Positions 19,108 to 27,780 of a stretch of 64,000 bases of DNA are shown here, piece by piece. A model generated the notes under the pieces. That model did not search any database, was not told the DNA's origin, and saw only the letters and a program-made list of their open reading frames with translations. Within the stretch, counting starts at the first letter, position 1, and every line of letters begins with the position of its first letter. The position numbers and the translations under genes are program-made. The stretch lies in assembly GCA_019358875.1 (NCBI GenBank), contig JAHHIF010000037.1, forward strand, positions 1 to 64,000, written 5' to 3'. Origin of the DNA: Symplocastrum torsivum CPER-KK1 (GTDB lineage Bacteria > Cyanobacteriota > Cyanobacteriia > Cyanobacteriales > Coleofasciculaceae).

Positions 19108-19635
19108 GTGAAACGCTCCCTCTTTTTATCAGCAGCCATTACCCTCACCAGTTTGTTAACTAGCTGTACGGGTTCTGTGCAGCTACTCGATTTTCCCTTT
19201 GACCCAGCAGGGCGCAGTTTGAATAGTCTCCAGTCAGAATTGGCTCCCCATCTCGCAGGGCAGTACATCGTGTTTATTTCTGACCGACGTGGTAGCCAGG
19301 ATGTTTATTTATATGACGCGGTTGCCCGCAATCTGATCGATTTGCCGGGACTCAATGCTTTAGATGCGATCGCTTCTCACCCCGCTGTCTCCGAAGATGG
19401 TCGAACCATTGTCTTTGCTGCTACACGCCAAGGGCGTACAGGAATCTACCTCTACAACCGGGAAACGCGCCAGTTACGGAACCTTACAGAAAAACTCCAA
19501 GCCGAAGTGCGTAACCCAACGATTAGTGCCGACGGTAGTAGGATCAGCTTTGAAACTAGTGAGAACGGTCAGTGGGATATTGCCATTTATGACCGTTCAG
19601 GAAAACCACTCAATTTGTCTATACCGATTCGATGA
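19108..19635 (+). CDS. TolB/WD40-like beta-propeller lipoprotein, copy 2
   Basis: A 175-aa paralogue of its neighbour, starting 13 bases after it, with GTG as start. The N-terminus MKRSLFLSAAITLTSLLTSC is a clear lipoprotein signal with lipobox LLTSC. Blades: GQYIVFISDRRGSQDVYLYD, DGRTIVFAATRQGRTGIYLYN and DGSRISFETSENGQWDIAIYD. Like copy 1 it is too short to close a propeller alone. It may oligomerise or pack with its paralogues; that is inference. No catalytic motif. Confidence 0.82.
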   Translation: MKRSLFLSAAITLTSLLTSCTGSVQLLDFPFDPAGRSLNSLQSELAPHLAGQYIVFISDRRGSQDVYLYDAVARNLIDLPGLNALDAIASHPAVSEDGRTIVFAATRQGRTGIYLYNRETRQLRNLTEKLQAEVRNPTISADGSRISFETSENGQWDIAIYDRSGKPLNLSIPIR

Positions 19636-19660
19636 AGTTGTTGATGAAAGGAAATAAAGA

Positions 19661-19808
19661 TTGGGGGCTGGGGATTGGGAAGATGCCGAAATGTAAGGAG
19701 ATTCTGTAGAGATGTTCTCCGGAGTAAAGTGTCTTCCTGTCGGGGTATCCTCTTCCCGATTCCCAATTCCCAATTCCCCAATCCTTAATCCCCAATCCCT
19801 AATCCCCA
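19661..19808. repeat. Low-complexity inverted repeat between and within the TolB-like genes
   Basis: TTGGGGGCTGGGGATTGGGA (19661-19680) faces a long run of CCCAATTCCC / CCCCAATCC units at 19755-19808. This is the common cyanobacterial 'GGGGATTGGGGA' repeat in both orientations. The 3' half lies inside the reading frame of copy 3 and encodes its N-terminal RFPIPNSPILNPQSLIP stretch. Confidence 0.8.
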
Positions 19809-20293
19809 AGTCTTGCTGGTTACTCGTTTTGGTAGGATTCCTCACCAGTGGTTGCGGGACTCAGTTCAACTCCCCCCCGCAAATCCTCTCCGGTGGACTC
19901 AACAGCCAACGAGCGGATGAGTCTCCCGCCTATAGTAGCGATGGTCGTTACCTAGCCTTTGCTTCTGATCGCGATCGCTCTCGTGATATCTTCCTCTACG
20001 ACTTACAGCAACGGCGTCTGATTGATTTACCCAACCTTAATCGCCCGAACTCTAGTCAAGACCAACCAGCGCTGAGTGCTGATGGTCGCTATATTGCCTA
20101 TGTCTCCAGTGAAAGAGGGAAAACAGATATCTTGGTCTACGACCGACAAACCCAACAGTCACGGCTCTTAACTGGTGGTGTTAAAGGCTCACTCAGGCGT
20201 CCAACAATTACTGGCGATGGGCAGTATGTCGCCTATGAAACAAGTCAACTCGGTCAGTGGAACATTGCAGTTGTCAAATTAGACACTAAATAA
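19712..20293 (+). CDS. TolB/WD40-like beta-propeller lipoprotein, copy 3, with repeat-derived N-terminus
   Basis: A 193-aa ORF. The body matches copies 1 and 2: DGRYLAFASDRDRSRDIFLYD, DGRYIAYVSSERGKTDILVYD and DGQYVAYETSQLGQWNIAVV. A lipobox segment WLLVLVGFLTSGCG lies at about residues 36-49. The 34 residues before it are translated from a dispersed low-complexity repeat (RFPIPNSPILNPQSLIP). The only ATG is at 19712. The original start was probably displaced by the repeat, so the present product has an odd N-terminus or starts at a non-ATG codon. Third of the tandem set. Confidence 0.72.
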   Translation: MFSGVKCLPVGVSSSRFPIPNSPILNPQSLIPKSCWLLVLVGFLTSGCGTQFNSPPQILSGGLNSQRADESPAYSSDGRYLAFASDRDRSRDIFLYDLQQRRLIDLPNLNRPNSSQDQPALSADGRYIAYVSSERGKTDILVYDRQTQQSRLLTGGVKGSLRRPTITGDGQYVAYETSQLGQWNIAVVKLDTK

Positions 20294-20620
20294 AGCTTTG
20301 AGTTGTTAGCGTTGAAGAAACTAGCTTTGGGTTGGTAGAGTCTTGTTCTTATGAGCCGATTGGAGGAATCTGATTAGCCCCGTTTGCCTAACCCTTGTTC
20401 CGAACCGATGGAAGATAGGGAAATATGGATTATAGCCATCAGCAGTCAGCTTTCAGCGGTCAGCTTTGGGTCAAATCAGCTCTAGTTAAGGAACGCTCTT
20501 CTCCCCTTAATGTCCTAACATTCGTGGCTACTGCTATAAATAGAATTTGATTTCAAACCATCCATCGCTGCCATGCTCAATATGCTAAAACAGTTCCACC
20601 AGATTCATGCACACTAACCC

Positions 20621-22066
20621 ATGAGTACCAGACGTCTGCGTATCGCTACATCGGGAATGATTGCTGTAGCTGCTATCGGTGCCACGACCATTGACGCAAT
20701 CGCTCCGATACAGTTACTGAATTTATCCCTCCAGCCGAATAGCGCTTTTGCCCAAGACATTGATGAACAAACCAACATCCGAGTCTATCAACGGGCAAGT
20801 CAAGCGGTCGTCTCCATCAATGCAGGTGATGGAACGGGTAGCGGCAGTATCATCAGCTCAGATGGTTTGGTCTTGACCAATGCACACGTTGTACAAGGCT
20901 CTCAGACTGTCGAGGTAGTTCTGGCAGACGGTCGGAAGTTTCAAGCCGATGTTGTTGGCTTTGGTGAGAATGGTCTTGACTTGGCGGTTGTGAAAATTCA
21001 AGGGCAGACTAATCTTCCTGCAATTTCCTTTGCCCAGAGTCCCGTGCAAGTCGGTCAACGAGCGTTTGCCATTGGTAATCCCTTCGGTCAATTTCAGGGA
21101 ACCTTTACGACAGGGATTGTCAGCCGTATTGACAATGAGCGCGGCTTGATTCAAACCGATGCTGCGATCAATCCAGGTAATTCTGGAGGACCACTCCTAA
21201 ACAGACAGGGCGAATTGATTGGGGTGAATACGGCAATATTTAGTGGCCCTAGAGGTGGCAATATTGGGATTGGTTTTGCGATCGCAATTGACAAAGTACA
21301 GCCTTTCCTGACCGCAGTACGAGAAGGACGCGCTTCCCGTACCGCTCAGCGGTTAGGACCCGTTCCAGGTGATACTCCGCCTAAACCACTAGTTCTCAAT
21401 GGTACTCCTGTCACAGGCAGACTGGGGCGGGGTAGCAGTGTTTTGCCAGTAGATAACAGCTTCTTTGACCTTTATGCTTTTGAAGGTAAAGCAGGTCAGC
21501 GAGTCCAAATTGACATGACAAGTCGGGAAATTGACTCCTACTTGATTCTGCTTGACCCAAATGGTGACGAAGTTACTCAAGATGATGACGGCGGCGGTGG
21601 TCCAAACTCCAGAATTGTTGCGACACTGCCAGCCGATGGCACCTACTTATTGATGGCAAATTCCTATGAAGCAGGACAAGCGGGTGCTTATAGCTTAAAA
21701 GCCGAGGCAACTAGTGCTAGTGCCGGGAATGCCGTAAACCAGGGAGGCTTTATCTTAAGGCAAGAGGGTATCCTTGGTTCTGATGCTGCTGTACTGCCTT
21801 CTGATGGGAGTCTGTATCAGGAATATGATTTTCAAGGTCGCGCCGGACAGGCAGTGACAATTGAGCTAGCAAGCCCTGATTTTGACACTTACATCGCACT
21901 GCTCGATGCCAACGGTCAGCTAATTGGCGAAAATGATGACGCGAATGAGAACGATCCCAATTCTACTCTTACCGTTACCTTGCCCCGTAGTGGTGTCTAC
22001 CGAGTGATTGTCAATGCTTACGACAAGAGAGGTCGCGGTCGCTATCTTTTAACTATTAGAGAGTAA
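20621..22066 (+). CDS. Trypsin-like serine protease (S1C) with two PPC domains
   Basis: A 481-aa exported protease. An N-terminal signal-like segment (about residues 1-42, ending near NSAFAQD) precedes the catalytic domain with His in LVLTNAHVV, Asp in GLDLAVVKIQ and Ser in NPGNSGGPLLN (about residues 55-215). This is the HtrA/DegP type of catalytic domain. Instead of PDZ domains it carries two pre-peptidase C-terminal (PPC) beta-sandwich domains at about 258-362 and 380-480, each with a YLILLDPNG/YIALLDANG core and a GTYLLMANSY/GVYRVIVNAY end. PPC domains usually occur in secreted enzymes. It is likely periplasmic or extracellular. It is monocistronic, with a terminator candidate downstream. 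Confidence 0.9.
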   Translation: MSTRRLRIATSGMIAVAAIGATTIDAIAPIQLLNLSLQPNSAFAQDIDEQTNIRVYQRASQAVVSINAGDGTGSGSIISSDGLVLTNAHVVQGSQTVEVVLADGRKFQADVVGFGENGLDLAVVKIQGQTNLPAISFAQSPVQVGQRAFAIGNPFGQFQGTFTTGIVSRIDNERGLIQTDAAINPGNSGGPLLNRQGELIGVNTAIFSGPRGGNIGIGFAIAIDKVQPFLTAVREGRASRTAQRLGPVPGDTPPKPLVLNGTPVTGRLGRGSSVLPVDNSFFDLYAFEGKAGQRVQIDMTSREIDSYLILLDPNGDEVTQDDDGGGGPNSRIVATLPADGTYLLMANSYEAGQAGAYSLKAEATSASAGNAVNQGGFILRQEGILGSDAAVLPSDGSLYQEYDFQGRAGQAVTIELASPDFDTYIALLDANGQLIGENDDANENDPNSTLTVTLPRSGVYRVIVNAYDKRGRGRYLLTIRE

Positions 22067-22509
22067 GTAGTCGATCATGAAGGGCGTACTCCATAGCACC
22101 TAAAAATCTATCTTCAATTAAGGTGAACAGTACACAAACGGAAAGAAAATCTATCTTCCTCTCCTTGGTCGGAATGGGGAGATAGATTTTCATCCTTATG
22201 TCAGTAAATGCCGTTCATATTGATGAGAGATTAATTTGATATCACCTCTGTCTACCGAGAGGTTTATCAGCCCAACTTCTTAGGAAAGCTTCTATCTTTC
22301 TATAGGAGTGATTTTTTTCCTTAAAGTTGAGCCTTTTATAAGGGCTAACTCAAGCCACTTAGACTAGCCAAAAAGTATTTGGAGTTATCTTAAGACATCT
22401 TGCACAAACCCCAGGATTCTGTAAAGTAACAACAGCTATAGGATAGAGGTTGTTAAATAACGAAGTAGTTAACTAATCCTGTTATGGAATAGTCTTCTCC
22501 TGGGGTTTG
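22067..22509. other. Intergenic region between the protease and Hli genes
   Basis: 443 bases between convergent genes. It holds a terminator-like hairpin at 22146-22190 and a second copy of its 5' arm (AAAATCTATCTTC near 22103). No credible ORF or RNA gene was found in the rest. Confidence 0.5.
22146..22190 (+). terminator. Likely terminator of the protease gene
   Basis: AAAATCTATCT (22146-22156) pairs perfectly with AGATAGATTTT (22180-22190). The inner part TCCTCTCC against GGAATGGGGA can pair partly. The T run is the 3' arm. It lies 80 bases after the protease stop. Confidence 0.7.
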
Positions 22510-22704
22510 CTAGAGTAGACCTAACCACGTTAATAGACCGTGACCTGTGAGCAATTCCAGCAATAATAGACCGACAAATCCAATCATGGCAAACCGTCCA
22601 TTGATTTGCTCAGCATAAGGTGTCCAACCAAAAGCAGGTTCAGGTTGGTTATAAGAGCCTTGAGGGGGCTGGTTAGAAGTAGCAGTAGGGGTTTCAGAAC
22701 TCAT
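22510..22704 (-). CDS. hli: High light-inducible protein (Hlip/SCP)
   Basis: A 64-aa single-helix member of the light-harvesting-like family. The helix region [20 protein letters not shown] has the chlorophyll-binding signature ExxNGRxAM, followed by [17 protein letters not shown]. The first 25 residues are a flexible Pro/Gln-rich cytoplasmic tail. Hli proteins bind chlorophyll and carotenoid in thylakoids under light stress and help photosystem II repair. It lies 21 bases after sdhB on the same strand, so read-through from sdhB is possible. Confidence 0.94.
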   Translation of the reverse strand: MSSETPTATSNQPPQGSYNQPEPAFGWTPYAEQINGRFAMIGFVGLLLLELLTGHGLLTWLGLL

Positions 22705-22725
22705 GGCTTTGGCTTAACTTCCTTC

Positions 22726-23718
22726 TCAACTGTCTACGGACTCTAAGTTTTGCACTGATTCAATCAGCGATCGCACTTGGGATACGCCTGTTGACGGCTC
22801 AAATCCTAAGGGGAATTTACCTCGTACTAACATTCTTAAACCCAGTGGACCAAGACTAAGTAAGCCTTGAATATCTCGGAAAGAATTACCTACTACTTGT
22901 AAGCCAAACTGGCGCTCATCAATCCAACCGCCCTCTTTGACTAAGTCAATCAGCACTTTGCGATGACGAATTTGGCGACTAGCTTGGTCATCTTTTCGAT
23001 CAAGAATTTCCTGTTTGATTTTACCGATTTGATCCATTGGGGCAACATCCATTGGACAAACCGCGTTGCACATATAACAGCGAGTGCAACCCCAAACGCC
23101 TTGGGTTCCTTTGTTGTATTCCTCAAGACGGCTTTCTGTTTTGGCATCACGGGAATCTGCTACCATTCGTTGCGCCTTTGCCAAGGCGTGAGGACCAACA
23201 AAATCCGAATTCACCTCACGGGAGTTGCATTCAGAATAGCAGGCACCACAGAGAATACAGTTACCGTTTTGATTTAAACGCGATCGCTCTTCGGGACTCT
23301 GCAAAAACTCGCGTTCGGGAACAACTCTTGCACCTGTGCTGACATAAGGATCAACCGCTTCTAAGTTATCCCAGAAGCTATGCATATCTACCACTAAATC
23401 CTTAATCACTGGCATATTACCCATCGGTGCGACAGTAATTTCAGGAATCCCAGATTCATTGTGCGTATGCTGCTTCGCCAATTCACTGCCCACATTTTCT
23501 TTACAAGCCAAAGCTGAGCGACCATTGATTCGCATTCCACAACTGCCGCAAATTGTATTCCGACAATTCTTACGAAAAGCAAGAGTCCCATCTTGCTCCC
23601 ACTTAATTCGATTCAGACAATCGAGAATCGTGTTTCCTTCCTCCACATCCAGCGTATAAGTCTGGATCATCGGGGAGGTATTTTGAGTCTGGCGAATAAT
23701 TTTAAAACAAACTTGCAT
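22726..23718 (-). CDS. sdhB: Succinate dehydrogenase/fumarate reductase iron-sulfur subunit
   Basis: A 330-aa SdhB, the electron-transfer subunit carrying three clusters. The [2Fe-2S] site is CRNTICGSCGMRINGRSALAC (about residues 52-72). The two C-terminal cluster motifs are CILCGACYSECN and CTRCYMCNAVCPMD. It is longer than E. coli SdhB at the C-terminus (about 60 extra residues, ending VSQVRSLIESVQNLESVDS), a feature of cyanobacterial forms. It feeds electrons from succinate to plastoquinone in the thylakoid or plasma membrane. sdhA is not adjacent. Confidence 0.95.
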   Translation of the reverse strand: MQVCFKIIRQTQNTSPMIQTYTLDVEEGNTILDCLNRIKWEQDGTLAFRKNCRNTICGSCGMRINGRSALACKENVGSELAKQHTHNESGIPEITVAPMGNMPVIKDLVVDMHSFWDNLEAVDPYVSTGARVVPEREFLQSPEERSRLNQNGNCILCGACYSECNSREVNSDFVGPHALAKAQRMVADSRDAKTESRLEEYNKGTQGVWGCTRCYMCNAVCPMDVAPMDQIGKIKQEILDRKDDQASRQIRHRKVLIDLVKEGGWIDERQFGLQVVGNSFRDIQGLLSLGPLGLRMLVRGKFPLGFEPSTGVSQVRSLIESVQNLESVDS

Positions 23719-24129
23719 AACTTACTGACAAGCTCTTGATTATCTAAACATTTCTATGAAAAACTAGCAATCCGCGAGGCATGACAAACATGACGCCTTC
23801 TCAGCTAATCTATCTTTCCTTATAATAAACGTTCCAGATTTATGATCACTGCTTATAGTCTAGGACACCAGTGCTGTCCTCATGTACTAAAACCCATCTC
23901 TAATTTGATCATTCGACCCAGCTAATTGCCATAGATAGAATTTTACAGATAGAAGCGTTATTGAGTGATGTTAATCTACCTTTGCTCCAAATGCGTAAAG
24001 ATTCTAAGAATGATAAAAAAATACTTGTCAATGTCGAGAGATTTAACGATATATTTTTTATAGAGCTTTCATAGCTTTGTAAAAAATGACCAATACCATC
24101 CTGAAATTTGAAGGATATCTTACGAGATT
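23719..24129. other. Intergenic region upstream of the cyAbrB gene
   Basis: 411 bases between divergent sdhB and the cyAbrB gene. It is AT-rich, with no ORF. Near its right end TTGTCA (24025-24030) and TATATT (24050-24055) form a promoter-like pair with 19-base spacing, possibly for the regulator. No other structure seen. Confidence 0.5.
24025..24055 (+). promoter_or_regulatory. Candidate sigma-70-type promoter of the cyAbrB gene
   Basis: TTGTCA at 24025-24030 and TATATT at 24050-24055 are close to the -35 and -10 consensus with a slightly long 19-base spacer. The start codon is about 75 bases downstream. This is pattern matching only. Confidence 0.35.
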
Positions 24130-24546
24130 ATGATAGAGACCGCCACTGCTCCACTAACGGGCAAAGCATTGCTTCAAAAAGTAAAAGAGCTATCACACTT
24201 GCCCCGGCGAGAAACAGCAAAACGCTGCGGCTATTACACCGTAACTAAAAACGACCAAACTCGCGTCAATTTAACAGACTTTTATGACGCAGTGCTGGCA
24301 GCGAAGGGTGTTCCCCTTGATCCAGAGGGAACAAAAGATGGTCGTGGTCGCGAACCGACCTATCGAGTAAGTGTCCATAAAAATGGGCAAATTGTTATTG
24401 GTGCAACCTATACTCAGGCAATGGGATTAAAATCAGGTGACGAGTTTGAAATTAAACTGGGTTACAAGCATATTCACTTAAAACAGGTGGATAGTGATAC
24501 AGCCAAAAACCCAGAAGATGACGACTTGGAAATCGAAGAGGACTAA
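24130..24546 (+). CDS. cyAbrB-family transcriptional regulator
   Basis: A 138-aa protein of the cyanobacterial AbrB family (CalA/CalB, cyAbrB1/2). The N-terminal half includes LTGKALLQKVKELSHLPRRE and the conserved RCGYYTVTKNDQTRVNLTDFYDAVLAAKG. The C-terminal AbrB-type swapped-hairpin DNA-binding domain is YRVSVHKNGQIVIGATYTQAMGLKSGDEFEIKLGYKHIHLKQ. It ends in an acidic tail. In this family the DNA-binding domain is C-terminal, unlike Bacillus AbrB. Members regulate nitrogen, carbon and hydrogenase genes. The ATG is at 24130. Single gene. Confidence 0.93.
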   Translation: MIETATAPLTGKALLQKVKELSHLPRRETAKRCGYYTVTKNDQTRVNLTDFYDAVLAAKGVPLDPEGTKDGRGREPTYRVSVHKNGQIVIGATYTQAMGLKSGDEFEIKLGYKHIHLKQVDSDTAKNPEDDDLEIEED

Positions 24547-24645
24547 TAGAACTAATCACTTCTGCTCAAGGATAGATCTTAGTTTTATCTATCCTTTGTA
24601 CAGAATCATGATCTATAGATCCTTACAATTTGCCGCAAAAAGCCA

Positions 24646-25488
24646 ATGGCTATCTTTGATCAGGCAGTAAGTCAGGGGTTGATGTCACTGAGGACATCGA
24701 CGGCTCTTTTGAAAGTAGCGGCTTTTTTCCTCGCTTGGGCTGCTTTATGGCTGCCTCTGGCAATTCCGATCGCTACAGCGCTGAAATGGCATCCTCCTAT
24801 GCCTTTGGCAGTAAAGCAAAAGTTACCATTAATAGTCGCACTTTACCTCATTGCCCCTCTCATTTTATGGGGGGCTTCTTGGGTAGATCAGGAGTCTTTT
24901 TCGGATTACGGCTTGAACTGGCAATTACCTGTTTTGGTGTCATTAGGGCTGGGTTTAGGCTTAGCTGTTCTCAGCTTAGTAATTATTTTTACTGGGCAAT
25001 GGACACTCGGCTGGATCGAGTGGCGTTCTGAACATTCCCCACGCTTAGGGCAGGTATTATTGCCAGTATTTTTGTTGGGGTTAGGGATTAGTGTCACTGA
25101 GGAGTTGGTCTTTCGTGGATTCTTACTGAATACGCTTCAACAAGATTATTCAGTCTGGGTAGCAGCAGCAGTTTCGAGTGTAATTTTCGCCTTATTGCAC
25201 TTAATTTGGGAGCAGCAAAATACCCTACCTCAATTGCCAGGACTATGGCTGATGGGGATGGTATTAGTGCTTGCCCGTTGGGTAGATGGTGGTAGTCTGG
25301 GCTTGGCAACGGGACTCCACACGGGTTGGATTTGGGGCTTAACTTGTCTGGACTCTACTGAACTAGTTTCTTATACAGGTAAAGGTCCAACCTGGATAAC
25401 TGGCTTAGGTGCCAATCCCTTAGCTGGTGTCGCTGGAATTGTTTGTTTACTAACAACGGGTATCCTGCTCCAGTGGCTTTTTGCTTAA
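24646..25488 (+). CDS. CPBP-family intramembrane glutamic protease
   Basis: A 280-aa membrane protein with about eight hydrophobic helices. It has the CPBP (Abi/Rce1-like) motifs: EELVFRGFLLNTL with the catalytic EE..R, then FALLHLIWEQ with the conserved histidine, and HTGWIWGL with the third-motif histidine. Such proteins cleave within the membrane; in bacteria roles range from bacteriocin immunity to protein maturation. The target here is unknown. A strong hairpin follows the stop at 25506. Confidence 0.88.
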   Translation: MAIFDQAVSQGLMSLRTSTALLKVAAFFLAWAALWLPLAIPIATALKWHPPMPLAVKQKLPLIVALYLIAPLILWGASWVDQESFSDYGLNWQLPVLVSLGLGLGLAVLSLVIIFTGQWTLGWIEWRSEHSPRLGQVLLPVFLLGLGISVTEELVFRGFLLNTLQQDYSVWVAAAVSSVIFALLHLIWEQQNTLPQLPGLWLMGMVLVLARWVDGGSLGLATGLHTGWIWGLTCLDSTELVSYTGKGPTWITGLGANPLAGVAGIVCLLTTGILLQWLFA

Positions 25489-25505
25489 AATGAACGAGGA
25501 ACAAA

Positions 25506-25538
25506 GTCTCCCTGAGTGTTGTCAGCACTTAGGGAGAC
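25506..25538. terminator. Bidirectional terminator hairpin
   Basis: GTCTCCCTGAGTG (25506-25518) pairs with CACTTAGGGAGAC (25526-25538) over 13 positions with one G-T pair and a 7-base loop. It sits between the convergent CPBP and EamA genes and can end both; T-rich sequence follows on the plus side (CGTTTATT). Confidence 0.8.
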
Positions 25539-25558
25539 TCGTTTATTGAACTTCAAAT

Positions 25559-26479
25559 TTAGCTATTCTTGCTGGAATCATTTCTGAATAACAGCAGAAT
25601 TGCTCCAACTAATAGCATTCCCCCAAGCAACCCGAAGAAACCGAGTTGCTCTTTGAAGAATAACCAGGCAAGTAATGTTGAAGTTAATGGTTCCAGCAAG
25701 GTTGTGATGCTAGCGAGTGTCGCTGTCGTATGGCGCATTCCCGATAGGAACAGCACATAGGCGAGGACAGTAGGAACGAGTCCCAAGTACAGTAATATTG
25801 ACCAACCAATTGCTGGATAGCTAACGACTAACCCACTAAACAGGGCAAAGGGTAGCAGTATAACCGCACCTGTACCAAACCCAATCGTGAGCGACTGGAG
25901 TGGGTGATACCGTCCAGCTAAGGCACGGCTACATAGAGCAATTACGGCGTAACCAAACGCTGAACCTAAGGCTAACAGAACCCCTAGCGCCGCATTACCC
26001 TGTTCTCCCACCGTATTGGGTTGGACATCCACACACAAGGCTGTACCCACAAGCGCAAAACTAAGAGCGACGATTAGCCTTGGCGTGAGTTTTTCCCGAA
26101 ATAGCCAAAGGGAGAGAAGGGCAACGATTACAGGTGCAATGCACAGTGTCACGAGAACTGCGATCGCAACTCCTATTTGAGCGATCGCAGCAAAGTAGCA
26201 GACTTGGTAAAACGCCATCATTGCGCCAAGCAACAGCATTAACACTAAGTCACGCCGTCGAACTCGGAACATTCGGACTCCCAAGGTATACCAGCAAGCC
26301 GAAAATAGTGCTGGTAGTGCGATCGCTAATCGAAAAAACCCGATTGAAAGCGGATTAGTATCCACCAAGCCATAAAGTGCTTTGATCGCCACACCTACTG
26401 TGCCCCACAGGACGGCTGAAAGCACAATCAACAACAGCCCATAGGTAGAGCTACCCTGAGCTACAGCTTGAATTTTCAT
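25559..26479 (-). CDS. EamA/DMT-family transporter
   Basis: A 306-aa membrane protein with ten hydrophobic segments in two homologous halves, the EamA (RhaT-type drug/metabolite transporter) layout. The first half begins LLIVLSAVLWGTVGVAIKAL and has FYQVCYFAAIAQIGVAIAVL; the second half has FGYAVIALCSRALAGRYHPL and TVLAYVLFLSGMRHTTATLASITTLLEPL, which is characteristic. Likely an exporter of amino acids or other metabolites at the plasma membrane; the substrate is not predictable. It ends in a polar tail NDSSKNS. Confidence 0.9.
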   Translation of the reverse strand: MKIQAVAQGSSTYGLLLIVLSAVLWGTVGVAIKALYGLVDTNPLSIGFFRLAIALPALFSACWYTLGVRMFRVRRRDLVLMLLLGAMMAFYQVCYFAAIAQIGVAIAVLVTLCIAPVIVALLSLWLFREKLTPRLIVALSFALVGTALCVDVQPNTVGEQGNAALGVLLALGSAFGYAVIALCSRALAGRYHPLQSLTIGFGTGAVILLPFALFSGLVVSYPAIGWSILLYLGLVPTVLAYVLFLSGMRHTTATLASITTLLEPLTSTLLAWLFFKEQLGFFGLLGGMLLVGAILLLFRNDSSKNS

Positions 26480-26897
26480 GAAAAAACTATCCTTGCCTCA
26501 CAAGATAAACAACGACCGAGCCGTGAGGGCAGGATAGGTATAGTGTTATTTTGGCTTAGCCTTAGGCGAAGCCACTAGATAAAAACTGAACCTCCTGCCC
26601 TAGTAGGTGCAGGTAGGTGGAGGAGTGCTTTTGTAGCGCGTTCTTAGCACAGTTATGTGTCCTTGATTCGTTATCACTTAGAACCTGCTGAGGACAATAT
26701 CATAAAAACACACTTATTGTGAAGAGTATTTAGCTTATTAGCAAAAACAAAGTGCTGTTATCAAATATCAATTAGTATCAACGTTCCCCAGAATTGGGGG
26801 ATAAGGTGAGCAAGTGCGTAACACCTGCAACTATAAAAAAGCGTGAGGGAAAGCCTTGCCCCCACGCCGACACAATTCATGTGCGATTTCCTAACCG
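26480..26897. other. Intergenic region between EamA and glyoxalase-like genes
   Basis: 418 bases without a credible ORF. It holds a terminator for the gene to the right (26835-26868) and GC-rich CCTCC/GGAGG half-sites near 26592-26625 (CCTCCTGCCC ... GCAGGTAGGTGGAGG) that can form a hairpin. No known small RNA recognised. Confidence 0.5.
26835..26868 (-). terminator. Intrinsic terminator of the glyoxalase-like gene
   Basis: On the minus strand GCGTGGGGG (26868-26860) pairs with CCCTCACGC (26850-26842), followed by TTTTTT. It lies 30 bases after the stop of the gene that ends at 26898. Confidence 0.78.
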
Positions 26898-27494
26898 CTA
26901 ATTAGAAACTTCCGCCAATTCAATCACCCGACCATCCATATCCTTCACCAAAAAATTTAGAGGCTTCTCGCTGCGAACTTTGTACTTGAGTCGTCGCATT
27001 TGTACGCGCATCAACACTTGTTCTAGGCAATCGTGGTCGAAACATACGTGGCGTTGTTGGTTTTTATTGCCTATGCTTGCCCCGGAGATGACATGGAGCT
27101 GAGTATTCTTTTTGAGCTGATACCATAAACCATCAGTACCATTCATCCTTGTCGCACTGGTGGTTCCCAGGCTAGTTGACATATAAAGTGGGTCAAGACC
27201 TGTGGCTCCTAATGTTTGCTCGTAGTTGTAGTAGTAGTGTAGAGGGACTTCTGCTGCTGCTAAATTGAGCAAACCCTCATAAAACTGTCGTGCCACTTCC
27301 ATATCGGACACCATTACAGTATGGACTTTTGGGGCACTGGTGAGAAACATCCACATCGCAACCGCGTAGGCTGCCAATAGCATCACCATGATGCCCTGTG
27401 TAGAAAACAGGCTATCTAAAGGTAGACCAGGCAAGAAAGCGCCAAGCGGCAGAGGCTGAACTAGGAAGGAAATAATATCAACTGATAGAATCAT
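26898..27494 (-). CDS. Glyoxalase/VOC-like protein with N-terminal membrane segment
   Basis: A 198-aa protein. Residues about 30-52 form a hydrophobic helix (QGIMVMLLAAYAVAMWMFL). The rest looks like a glyoxalase/bleomycin-resistance (VOC) fold: PKVHTVMVSDMEVARQFYEGLL at the start, NQQRHVCFDHDCLEQVLMRVQ in the middle and FLVKDMDGRVIELAEV at the end. VOC enzymes bind a metal through His and Glu; a His in RHVCFD and Glu in VIELAE are present, but an activity cannot be assigned. Membrane-tethered VOC proteins of this kind are known mainly as cyanobacterial hypotheticals. It is monocistronic. Confidence 0.75.
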   Translation of the reverse strand: MILSVDIISFLVQPLPLGAFLPGLPLDSLFSTQGIMVMLLAAYAVAMWMFLTSAPKVHTVMVSDMEVARQFYEGLLNLAAAEVPLHYYYNYEQTLGATGLDPLYMSTSLGTTSATRMNGTDGLWYQLKKNTQLHVISGASIGNKNQQRHVCFDHDCLEQVLMRVQMRRLKYKVRSEKPLNFLVKDMDGRVIELAEVSN

Positions 27495-27780
27495 GAACTG
27501 ACAAAGCGTAATGAATCAAGTTTAACTTTGATGAATCTGTTGTCCTGTTACGGGTAAGATTATTACCACCAGACCTGTCCATAGATGTTACTAATTTTAG
27601 CTAAGTTATATCATCACTCTCAAAGGCTTCAACATGAAGCAGTCGGTTATCATTTCTCCATAGTCTGGAAACAGGATGGTGGGAAAGTAGCTAGCTGCCT
27701 TATTCTGAGGGCAAAGGAGCGATAGATATAGTGGGAAGCATCTGCTTTGATTTTGCTGATTCTATGGGAATTTAAAGATT

